NCBI GenBank assembly: GCA_041656175.1
Contig: JBBAEA010000043.1
Span: 1 to 23,693 of the forward strand
Reading direction: 5' to 3'
Length of the DNA stretch: 23,693 nucleotides
Source of the DNA: JBBAEA01 sp041656175
GTDB lineage: Bacteria > Myxococcota_A > Bradymonadia > UBA4248
Shown: in pieces, positions 1 to 6,757 of the stretch
Numbering within the stretch: position 1 is the first letter of the stretch
Layout: each line of letters starts with the position of its first letter
Translations under genes and position numbers: made by a program
The notes under the pieces: model-generated
Told to the model about the DNA's origin: nothing
Databases searched by the model: none
What the model saw: the letters and a program-made list of their open reading frames with translations, nothing else

Positions 1-14
1 GGGAAGGGGGGTAC

Positions 15-60
15 GGGGGGAAACATCTTTTCTTGTGCAACAAGAAAAGGGTTTCCCCCC
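15..60. repeat. Near-perfect long hairpin at window start
   Basis: GGGGGGAAAC (15-24) pairs with GTTTCCCCCC (51-60), and CTTTTCTTG (27-35) pairs with CAAGAAAAG (41-49). Only a small AT/G internal loop and a 5-nt terminal loop are left unpaired. It lies about 90 bp past the stop of the minus-strand DUF1015 gene but has no T-tract on that strand, so it is not a standard intrinsic terminator. The next 60 bases repeat the words GTGCAA and AGAGCT/AGCTCT, suggesting decayed repeat DNA. No gene is seen in 1-149. Confidence 0.7.
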
Positions 61-149
61 GTGCAAAGCTCTCGTTTTTTGCTAAAAGGGTAGGGAAGAG
101 CTCCCCTAGTGCAAGAAAAGCTGCATCTCAGCCCGTATAAAGCGTAGTT

Positions 150-1376
150 CTAATCCAAGCGATGCACAAATAGCCCACTTCGCAGCTTGGGTTCAAACCA
201 AGTCGATTTAGGCGGCATGACCTCTCCTACATCAGAAACGGCCATGATTTGCTCCATCGTCGTCGGGTACATCGAAATGGCCACACGCATCTCGCCCGAA
301 TCCACTCGCCGCTCAAGTTCCTCTGTTCCGCGAATACCGCCGACAAAATCGATGCGCTTATCGCTGCGCGGATCCACGATACCAAAAATGGGACCTAAAA
401 CGCGCTCTTGAAGCAGCGCCGCATCCAAAGAAGTCAATGGATCGTCTTTATCGATGCTCTCAGGATCAAGCGTTAAAAGATACCACTGCTTATCCATATA
501 TATACTGTAGTTAGCGGGAGCGACAGGAGCTTTTAAACTCGTTTTTTCTACCTTCCCAAGCTTCGCGAAAGCGGCAAGAATCTCATCGCTGCTGCGATTT
601 TGTGAATCTTCTACCACGCGATTATAGGGCAGAATCTGCAGCGACGAGGCAGGAAATAAAACAGCCATAAAATGTAAATACGCCGCATCTTCCTTTGCGC
701 CATCGCGCCTGCGCCGCTCATCCCCAAGCTTAACAGCCGAAGCCGCACGGTGATGCCCATCCGCGATGTAGGCAGTCTGCACATTTTCAAACGCGCGCAC
801 ATAAAGCAAGGGCTCCTTGGCTACCCAAACCGTATGTACAATCCCATCATGAGTCACAAATTCGTACAAGGGCTGCTGCGTACAGTCGCGATCCATGAGC
901 ACTTGCAAACTAATGTCATCGGGGTAGGCCAAAAAAACAGGCCCCGTGTGTGCATTGACTGCGTCCACATGTCGTTTGCGATCCTCCTCCTTGTCTTTGC
1001 GCGTGAATTCATGACGTTTTATGCGCCCTTGCAAATAATCGTCAATGTGCGCGCAGGCAACTATCCCTGTTTGCACATGCGTTCCCATGCGTTGGCGGTA
1101 CAAATATATATTCGCCTCCGCATCCTCTACAAAAACACCTTCCCGAAGATAGCGCTGCAAATTCTCTTTCGCTTTTTCGTTGATTTTTTCAGAATCAAGG
1201 TCATCTTCCGAAGAAAATTCAATTTCTGGCCTTGTAATTCGCAAAAAAGAGTAGGGTCTGCCTTGCGCCATCTCGCGCGCCTCCTCCGTGTTCATCACAT
1301 CGTAGGGGAGTTCTACAACGTTCTCGACCAGGTCCTTGCGAGGACGAATTGCCTTAAAAGCTCTAATACGTAACAT
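150..1376 (-). CDS. DUF1015 family protein
   Basis: A 408-aa cytosolic protein of the DUF1015 (COG4198) family, close to the usual ~400-450 aa. Family landmarks are visible: an N-terminal region with PYDVMNTEEA (residues 25-34), HEFTRKDKEEDR (122-133), and the hallmark TAYIADGHHRAA (201-212). No signal peptide or membrane segment is seen. The DGHHR motif resembles the conserved core of ParB/sulfiredoxin-fold small-molecule kinases. A phosphoryl-transfer role is therefore possible, but this is inference. The ATG lies inside the 3' end of trmL (14-bp overlap) and is preceded by GAGG about 6 nt upstream within trmL, so the two genes are probably translationally coupled. The biochemical role is not known from the sequence. 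Confidence 0.88.
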   Translation of the reverse strand: MLRIRAFKAIRPRKDLVENVVELPYDVMNTEEAREMAQGRPYSFLRITRPEIEFSSEDDLDSEKINEKAKENLQRYLREGVFVEDAEANIYLYRQRMGTHVQTGIVACAHIDDYLQGRIKRHEFTRKDKEEDRKRHVDAVNAHTGPVFLAYPDDISLQVLMDRDCTQQPLYEFVTHDGIVHTVWVAKEPLLYVRAFENVQTAYIADGHHRAASAVKLGDERRRRDGAKEDAAYLHFMAVLFPASSLQILPYNRVVEDSQNRSSDEILAAFAKLGKVEKTSLKAPVAPANYSIYMDKQWYLLTLDPESIDKDDPLTSLDAALLQERVLGPIFGIVDPRSDKRIDFVGGIRGTEELERRVDSGEMRVAISMYPTTMEQIMAVSDVGEVMPPKSTWFEPKLRSGLFVHRLD

Positions 1377-1923
1377 GGACTACCTCTTCTCTTGCATTGT
1401 TTGAAAAACCAATCGGCGCGAAATCCACTTGCCGCAAAGCTTCAAAGAGACCGATCGATACGGAATTGGCGAGGTTGAGGCTGCGAATACTGCCTTTAGC
1501 GATGGGAAGAATGACACAGCGCTCGGGGTAGCGCTCGCGTATTTCAGTTGCTAAACCCTTGGTTTCTGCACCAAATACCAGTGCATCTCCAAGCCTAAAG
1601 CGAACACTGCTATAGACTTTCTCAGCCTTGGTTGTAAAAAGATGCAGTCGTTGTGGCCCAAAAAGCGCAACGATTGCCTCAAAACTCTCGTGTACGCTCA
1701 AATCGACTGCTGGCCAGTAATCTAGCCCCGCACGTTTTAGCCGCCTGTCATCCAGCTCAAATCCGAGCGGTTTTACCAGGTGCAAACGGCATCGCGTCCC
1801 CGCGCACAATCGCGCGATTGAGCCCGTATTGGGGGGGATTTCCGGGTTCACCAACACGACATGGAAACAAGTGTCGGCCTCTGTTGCGCACTCTGGTGGC
1901 GGTGAAGTGATGGGTATTGGCAT
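1363..1923 (-). CDS. trmL: tRNA (cytidine(34)-2'-O)-methyltransferase TrmL
   Basis: A SPOUT-superfamily methyltransferase that 2'-O-methylates the wobble base of tRNA-Leu isoacceptors using SAM. The 186-aa product (E. coli TrmL is 157 aa) carries FHVVLVNPEIPPNTGSIARL (residues ~20-39), LVFGAETKGL in the middle, and RSLNLANSVSIGLFEALRQ near the C-terminus. These are the three SPOUT motifs forming the knotted SAM site. The frame stays open upstream to 1986, but that part is translated repeat element A. The ATG at 1923 is chosen because it lies just outside the repeat and has purine-rich AAGAGAG upstream. A ~17-residue extension precedes the usual family start. First gene of a probable two-gene operon with the overlapping DUF1015 gene. 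Confidence 0.93.
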   Translation of the reverse strand: MPIPITSPPPECATEADTCFHVVLVNPEIPPNTGSIARLCAGTRCRLHLVKPLGFELDDRRLKRAGLDYWPAVDLSVHESFEAIVALFGPQRLHLFTTKAEKVYSSVRFRLGDALVFGAETKGLATEIRERYPERCVILPIAKGSIRSLNLANSVSIGLFEALRQVDFAPIGFSNNAREEVVHVTY

Positions 1924-1957
1924 AAAAACTATCTCTCTTATCTCGTTTCTATTTATT

Positions 1958-2110
1958 CTGTGGGGGGCATAGCCCCCTACGCCCAAGCCTCACGCGTGAA
2001 TTCCCTAAAAGCTGCAGAATCATTAGCGCCGTCTTGGCTATTCGCCAAGCCAGCGCTAATGATGCAGCTTTTGCGAATTTCCGCGCGGGGTCTTGGGCTA
2101 CCCCCCAGAG
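1958..2110 (+). repeat. Modular hairpin element, copy A
   Basis: Head hairpin GGGGGC-ATA-GCCCCC, then TACG, then a long hairpin closed by GCCCAAG (1981-1987) and CTTGGGC (2092-2098), then TACCCCCC. Inside is a strong stem: AAAAGCTGC/GCAGCTTTT, ATCATTAGCGC/GCGCTAATGAT and CTTGGC/GCCAAG. About 150 bp, nearly identical to copy B in the opposite orientation at 4095-4244. An open frame crosses it, but it is repeat-derived and not counted as a gene. Confidence 0.9.
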
Positions 2111-2199
2111 CTCTCCATGACTGGGCTTTTGTTATCGAAAATTGATGATGGTGAACTTTGCGCGCATGGTGCATAAGCACACAAAATAGCTAAAGTTTA

Positions 2200-3939
2200 C
2201 TAATACCCGCGTTTCATGCGGTCTCGTAGCATTTGTAACTGCTGTTGGCGCTGAAGTTCCTGAAACTTCTTCTCCGTCTCATCTTCCACTTCTGTGCCGA
2301 GTAAATCATCGTATACCGTAGGGCTAGAAACTGCCTTTTGCCCCTTCGCAGAGACCTGTTTTAGCTGCTCTTTTTGTTTGCTAATCTGATCTTTTTGCTT
2401 AAATAACCCTATTTCTTGGGCCTTGGCTGCTTCGAGGGCAATTTGCGCTTGATTTATCAACTTCTCATCAGCTTGGTTTTTTGCCAAATCGAGCCTGAGC
2501 TCCCATTTGCGAACGTCATCACTGGCGACATCAAGTTGTTTATCGAGCGCTTTTTCCAAAAGAATGAGCTGCGTCATCTCGGCGTGTACGCCCTTGGCAG
2601 ATTGGCGCGTCAAGGTGGGTAAAAGTTGCGTACTGAGTACGGGTTTGGAAATAATCGGCGCTAATTCGTTGGCAGCTACTGTCGCCACTTCGTCTTGTTT
2701 TTCCCCCTCGCCAGTACCGATTGGTGAAAAGCTACTCTGCATAGTGCCGATAATCTCAAAACCGCTTTGTGGGCTTTCGGCGTAGCGTACGCGCTCGGGA
2801 TCATCCATAATTTGGGGGCGCTTTCTGAGTGCTTCCTCGATGGCGTCCGCAACGCGTTTAGTCGAAGCATAGGTAGAGATTTTTTCGGCCTTCTCGAGTA
2901 ACTGCGCCATAAGTTCAGCGTCAGCCAATAGAGGGCGTAGCTGGTTTGAGAGCTGATAGAGCTGCGGCGCAATTACGGCGGCGCCTTCGTGTTTAAGAAA
3001 CTCCGAGATCGGCTGCGCCGAAGGATTTTCTATACAAACGCAAGGAATGCCAAGAGCCTCAATCGTATGCAGTTCATCGGAAGTGTTGTTGGCAATCGCA
3101 AGCTGTGCGAGACCTAGGTAATCGCCAAGCGGCGAGACTAGCCCAAACATGCGCGCTTGAATAGAAAAACGATCAGCAAGTTGGCGTAGTTTATGGGCAA
3201 TCGCGGGATCGCCTGCATGATAAAAAATGGCCTGATAAGGCGTCTTTACTAATGATAGCTGAATAAATAGGGTAGGGAGTTGATCGGCGCTAAAACTATT
3301 AGCCATGATAAGAACAACGGGTCCGTTCTCCTTTACGATTCCAAACTTCTTGCGCAAATTTTCGGCGCTATCACTGCGTTTTAGAGCTTCATCGGCTAAA
3401 AATCCGCCAACAAACACCCGATCTGGATCCCACTGAACCTGCGATAAATAGGGTAAAAATGCTTCATGCGGAATAACCATAGCGTCCAAGCCCGAAGGCA
3501 GCCACGCCTTATCTAGCCGCGTCATCGCCATAAGCCCAATGCGCATAACCGAGGGATGCAGATCCGCGAGATACTCGACGTCGCTAACAATGACCGCTTC
3601 ATTGTCGTTGCTCTTAGCTTTAGTCCCGATTTCATCAAAGCCATCTTGGCTGATACTTGGTTTTGCGCCAATAACCCCTCGAAGCCTTGCCATGCCATAC
3701 TGGGCAATTTCTTTGGCGCTCTCTGCGATATCTTTGGCCGACTGTGTTAATTCCTTAACGGCATCCATTTCGAGGCTCTTTTTGAGTTTTACGCTATGCC
3801 CACGCTCCCTGAGTTCGCGCGCTAAGTCTTTCATTAATTCGGAAGGTGCATCGTTTTCGGCATAAAATAAGCTAAGATTAAAGTGCTTATGCTCATTTTT
3901 GAGATCACTACTCTGTTTTTCTTTTTTATTTTCGCTCAT
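2200..3939 (-). CDS. GT-B-like glycosyltransferase domain with PspA-like coiled-coil tail
   Basis: A 579-aa protein, not assigned to a named family. Residues ~20-375 look like a GT-B-fold glycosyltransferase (MurG/GT28 or LpxB-like layout). There is an N-terminal Rossmann start with RELRERGHSVK, a central GPVVLIMANSFSADQLP segment, and a C-terminal Rossmann half with AIANNTSDELHTIEALGIPCVCIEN, resembling the donor-binding loop. Residues ~445-530 are a charged helix rich in Q/K/E whose KWELRLDLAKNQADEKLINQ (478-497) resembles the W..R...A....DE.L...A signature of PspA/IM30 proteins. It ends in a short basic helix, QLQMLRDRMKRGY. There is no signal peptide or TM, so it is cytosolic or peripheral to the membrane. 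GAGGAG lies 5-6 nt before the ATG. It stands alone between inverted repeats A and B. Domain calls are by eye. Confidence 0.6.
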   Translation of the reverse strand: MSENKKEKQSSDLKNEHKHFNLSLFYAENDAPSELMKDLARELRERGHSVKLKKSLEMDAVKELTQSAKDIAESAKEIAQYGMARLRGVIGAKPSISQDGFDEIGTKAKSNDNEAVIVSDVEYLADLHPSVMRIGLMAMTRLDKAWLPSGLDAMVIPHEAFLPYLSQVQWDPDRVFVGGFLADEALKRSDSAENLRKKFGIVKENGPVVLIMANSFSADQLPTLFIQLSLVKTPYQAIFYHAGDPAIAHKLRQLADRFSIQARMFGLVSPLGDYLGLAQLAIANNTSDELHTIEALGIPCVCIENPSAQPISEFLKHEGAAVIAPQLYQLSNQLRPLLADAELMAQLLEKAEKISTYASTKRVADAIEEALRKRPQIMDDPERVRYAESPQSGFEIIGTMQSSFSPIGTGEGEKQDEVATVAANELAPIISKPVLSTQLLPTLTRQSAKGVHAEMTQLILLEKALDKQLDVASDDVRKWELRLDLAKNQADEKLINQAQIALEAAKAQEIGLFKQKDQISKQKEQLKQVSAKGQKAVSSPTVYDDLLGTEVEDETEKKFQELQRQQQLQMLRDRMKRGY

Positions 3940-4094
3940 GGCTACTCCTCGTATGCATTACGAACTTGCGTGGGCTAAAATTTCGCAAGCGCCTATGGGG
4001 TGAATTTAGCACAGCTGTATGCTACACTGCAATTATTCAAAAATAAAGAGCAGGACGCAAGGTAAAAAACGCCCATAAGCGTTTAGCCGCCTGT

Positions 4095-4244
4095 CTCTAG
4101 GGGGTAGACCGAGACCCCGCGCGGAAATTCGCAAAAGCTGCATCATTAGCGCTGGCTTGGCGAATAGCCAAGACGGCGCTAATGATTCTGCAGCTTTTAG
4201 GGAATTCACGCGTGAGGCTCGGGCGTAGGGGGCAAAAGCCCCCA
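4095..4244 (-). repeat. Modular hairpin element, copy B (inverted relative to A)
   Basis: Reverse complement of copy A with a few changes. The head hairpin is GGGGGC-TTTT-GCCCCC. The closing stem reads GCCCGAG/CTCGGTC instead of GCCCAAG/CTTGGGC, so one A-T pair became G-C with both sides changed, while another position lost pairing. The ~100 bp core hairpin is the same in both. A 17-bp A/T-rich tract separates it from the mntP stop. Confidence 0.9.
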
Positions 4245-4260
4245 CAAAAATTAAAAAAAA

Positions 4261-4818
4261 TTAAATAAAAATATGACTATATAAAATATGTAAACCGATA
4301 CAAATAAGCGTAATTCCCCCCAAAATGTGCAAGCGCGGGCCATACTTCTCGCCGAGTCGTTTGCCAAGGACAAGGGCTAGCGCCGTTAGAATCGCAGTAA
4401 TGACGCCAATAATCGTGGCAGTTAGGAGGATAGGGCGCTCAAGCAGCGCGAAACTAAAACCGACAACCAGCGCGTCGATACTCGTGGCGAGTGCGGAAGA
4501 AGCGATGAGCCAGATGGATTGGCGAAGCAGGGGACACTCCTCAGCCTTTTGGGCATCAACGATGAATTTTATGCCAAGAATGCATAAGATAGCAAACGCA
4601 ATCCAGTGATCGATGGCCTGAACCCAGCTTTGGATAAAACCGCCGAAAAACCAGCCGATAATGGGCATGAGCATTTGGGCGATGCCAAAGGGTAGGGCCA
4701 TGCTGAGGACGCGCTTGGGGGCGATGCGGCCAAGTTGCGTGCCACACACCAGAGATACCGCGCACGCATCCATCGCTAAGGCAAAGCCAAGAACCATCGA
4801 CTCAATAATCTCATCCAT
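4261..4818 (-). CDS. mntP: Manganese efflux pump MntP
   Basis: Inner-membrane Mn2+ exporter of the MntP (formerly DUF204/YebN) family. The 185 aa match the family length and form about six hydrophobic segments. The two internally repeated motifs carrying the key acidic residues are present: GFALAMDACAVSL (residues ~11-23) and ALATSIDALVVGF (~109-121). It is third in the minus-strand series after DUF507 and apbE, 99 bp downstream of the apbE stop, so it may be cotranscribed or have its own promoter. That gap was read for a yybP-ykoY manganese riboswitch and none was recognised. The SD is weak (GAAG close to the ATG). The stop sits next to repeat element B. Confidence 0.92.
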   Translation of the reverse strand: MDEIIESMVLGFALAMDACAVSLVCGTQLGRIAPKRVLSMALPFGIAQMLMPIIGWFFGGFIQSWVQAIDHWIAFAILCILGIKFIVDAQKAEECPLLRQSIWLIASSALATSIDALVVGFSFALLERPILLTATIIGVITAILTALALVLGKRLGEKYGPRLHILGGITLICIGLHILYSHIFI

Positions 4819-4917
4819 AGCTTCAGTATAAGTTTAAGTAATCATCATTCGGCAGCTAGCGTGTTTTGGCGTTTATTGCGCAACAAAACATCACAAAAGT
4901 TGCATTATGCATAAGGG

Positions 4918-5964
4918 CTAAGGGTAAATTTGCAGTTCACTTGGCGTTGTTATGAGCAGCTTCGCAAAATTTTCGTTACAAACAAGCTGCATGCTGTCTT
5001 CATCGCCTAAAATCATGAAGGCGGCAACGTCATCGGGCAGTTCTTTTAGCCCAGTCACACCAAGCACCGCCAGCGCGGTAGCCCAAACGTCGGCGGCGAG
5101 CGCCGAGGAAGCAACTACAGTAACGCTAGCCCTTTGTCTAGAGGGCATCAGGGTTCGAGGATCAATAATGTGGCTGTACTTTCGCTGTTTTATCTCCATG
5201 TAGCGAGCGCGGTTTCCACTGGTTCCGACGCCTGCGTTCTGGACAATATAGCGCACTAGCGTTTTGGAGTTGTCGAAAGGATTGACGATATACGCTTGCT
5301 GCGGGGTATGTTTTGGGGTAGTGCCAAAAACGCGCATATTCCCATCAATTTGAACCTTCGCGGTTTGAAGCCCAGCAGTTTTTAGTGCATGTACCACGCG
5401 ATCAATAGCGTAACCCTTAGCGATTGCACTGAGGTTAAGCCGACTCAGATCGTTCTTTTTACGTACCGAGTCGTTGTCAAAAATGAAGGATTGCCAGTCG
5501 GTATCCTGTCGGATGGCGTTGAGGATATCTTTGCTGGGTAGCTCTTGGCGCGCCTGCGCTTCTATCCACTGATCGATAATGGGGGCGAGGGTAATGTCAA
5601 AGCTGTGTGCACAATCGGCATAATAACGCTTTGCCACCATCAGTAGAGTCAGGGTATCGGCGCTTAAAATGACCTGTTCTCCAGCAGCAGCGGCGTTGAG
5701 TCGAGCAATTTCAGAGTTCTGATTATTATCGCTCATGAGAGCTTCGACGCTCTCAGCTTGACGCATTGCGGCAATGAGCGCTGCACGCGCTCGTGCAACA
5801 CCGCCCTCCTGGGGCAATACTTCAATCACAAGCTCCTTGCCCATAAAGGGCATCTCGACTCTTTCGATCTCGGGCAGAGCTTGTGGCCCCCAAAACAACC
5901 ACCACAATAACAGGAGCAGCGCGCCCGATACCAATAGTGTTGCGGCCGTACTCCAAAATCTCAT
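4918..5964 (-). CDS. apbE: FAD:protein FMN transferase ApbE
   Basis: ApbE transfers FMN from FAD to a Thr/Ser of target flavoproteins (such as Nqr/Rnf subunits) on the outer face of the inner membrane, using Mg2+. The 348 aa begin with an uncleaved-looking hydrophobic anchor (residues ~5-27, no lipobox Cys). Family motifs: LSAIAKGYAID (178-188), SGNRARY (249-255), YSHIIDPRTLMP (263-274) and SALAADVWATALAVLG (287-302). The usual GGD/GG loop reads QIDGNMRVFG (205-214), slightly divergent. It starts 3 nt after the DUF507 stop, so the two are coupled, and mntP follows. No Nqr/Rnf genes are in the window, so the flavinylated target is unknown. Confidence 0.92.
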   Translation of the reverse strand: MRFWSTAATLLVSGALLLLLWWLFWGPQALPEIERVEMPFMGKELVIEVLPQEGGVARARAALIAAMRQAESVEALMSDNNQNSEIARLNAAAAGEQVILSADTLTLLMVAKRYYADCAHSFDITLAPIIDQWIEAQARQELPSKDILNAIRQDTDWQSFIFDNDSVRKKNDLSRLNLSAIAKGYAIDRVVHALKTAGLQTAKVQIDGNMRVFGTTPKHTPQQAYIVNPFDNSKTLVRYIVQNAGVGTSGNRARYMEIKQRKYSHIIDPRTLMPSRQRASVTVVASSALAADVWATALAVLGVTGLKELPDDVAAFMILGDEDSMQLVCNENFAKLLITTPSELQIYP

Positions 5965-5967
5965 AGC

Positions 5968-6483
5968 TTATAACCCACGCTTGCGCCGCACATCCTCTAG
6001 CACTTGCTGGTACTTCACATCCCACGCTAACGAGCCTTCGCTTAGGTTCTTAATTTTCTTTCGTACCTCGGCGTCCATATCCGAATCAACGCTGGTGTGC
6101 TTATAAATGATCGGACGAGAAATACGGCGAATATCGTTGTTGTCGGCCCAGACCTCCGCAACGTGCGCAGTGTGAAATAACATCTCGATTAACTGATCAG
6201 TTATCCAGTCAATAGCGTCATCACCAAGAGCAAAGTTGTACTTTTTAGCGACCTCGCGCTGCACTTTGTGGAAGGATGAGAAATCCAGTCTACGCTTTTG
6301 CACAAGCTCCTGCGCCTCTTCATAGATCTGGCGACCAGTTTCGACGTATGAGCGAAAAACAGATTCAATGTCTAAATAAAATTCTTCCTTGTCATCAGCC
6401 TCTACGTCGACGGCTTCTTCCTTGAGCAGCGCATCCGCGATATCTATAGCGATCTGGCGCGTTTGTCCTTTGTAAATCTTCAT
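5968..6483 (-). CDS. DUF507 family protein
   Basis: A 171-aa soluble protein resembling DUF507, a small helical family common in deltaproteobacteria and Aquificota, with no established function. It starts MKIYKGQTRQIAIDIADALLKEE, has the acidic EAVDVEADDKEEFYLDIESV stretch (~24-43) and a C-terminal region ending VRRKRGL. The central KRRLDFSSFHKVQREVAKKYNF fits the family's conserved helix. AAAGGAG lies 4-5 nt before the ATG and fixes the start. It is the first gene of the DUF507-apbE-mntP run and sits behind a 5' leader with competing hairpins. Confidence 0.75.
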   Translation of the reverse strand: MKIYKGQTRQIAIDIADALLKEEAVDVEADDKEEFYLDIESVFRSYVETGRQIYEEAQELVQKRRLDFSSFHKVQREVAKKYNFALGDDAIDWITDQLIEMLFHTAHVAEVWADNNDIRRISRPIIYKHTSVDSDMDAEVRKKIKNLSEGSLAWDVKYQQVLEDVRRKRGL

Positions 6484-6566
6484 CCCACTCCTTTGTCGAA
6501 CAAGTAAACACTTTGTTCCTTAAACAAAGCGCAAGCAGTATAGAACGAAAAGCGTTCATATCGCAA
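6484..6566 (-). promoter_or_regulatory. Promoter and hairpin leader of the DUF507-apbE-mntP operon
   Basis: On the minus strand, TTGCGA (6561-6566) and TATACT (6537-6542) are spaced by 18 bp, a fair sigma-70 pair. The leader contains CTTTGTT and AACAAAG (6511-6529), which pair around a 5-nt loop. GAACAA/TTGTTC (6498-6518) can form a competing hairpin. The SD region ACAAAGGAG (6488-6496) carries a second ACAAAG that the same CTTTGT could capture, hiding the ribosome site. Pairings are seen in the sequence; regulation is inferred. Confidence 0.4.
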
Positions 6567-6707
6567 TAAAAAAGCATTATAGGCAAAAATTTGGAGACTT
6601 CGAGCTATTGCGGTGGCGCTGTCACACGTCACGATAGGAATAGTTTGCTTTATTTTGGGGGCTAGCGCCCTTAGCCGTCTTTTTTGTGTAGAGCCTTGTT
6701 GAGGAAG

Positions 6708-6733
6708 TAAAAGGGCAGCCAATTTGGCTGCCC
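6708..6733 (-). terminator. Intrinsic terminator of the giant surface-protein gene
   Basis: GGGCAGCC (6713-6720) and GGCTGCCC (6726-6733) form an 8-bp GC-rich stem with a 5-nt loop. On the minus strand it is followed by TTTTAC. It lies 25 bp past the stop of the 6758 gene. The T-run is short, so strength is uncertain. Confidence 0.7.
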
Positions 6734-6757
6734 GCTCGTATTTACTGCGCCCTATAC

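Noticed and set aside
750..1373. 207-codon plus-strand open frame opposite the DUF1015 gene
   Set aside because: It lies entirely antisense to a well-supported gene, has no family resemblance, and has no SD.
1924..1986. 21-residue N-terminal extension of TrmL
   Set aside because: It starts in repeat element A and runs through it; the family start and the downstream ATG at 1923 fit better.
1960..2145. Short open frames inside elements A (1960-2145) and B (4033-4245) encoding the same peptide
   Set aside because: The peptide is a translation of the structured repeat; conservation between copies is explained by DNA identity. No ribosome sites fit.
1958..4244. Insertion sequence or transposon carrying the GT-B-like gene
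   Set aside because: No transposase, no target-site duplication recognised, and the flanking repeats belong to a dispersed hairpin family rather than IS ends. Kept only as a possible cassette or invertible segment.
4819..4917. yybP-ykoY manganese riboswitch before mntP
   Set aside because: The gap is short and none of the conserved riboswitch core sequence was recognised.
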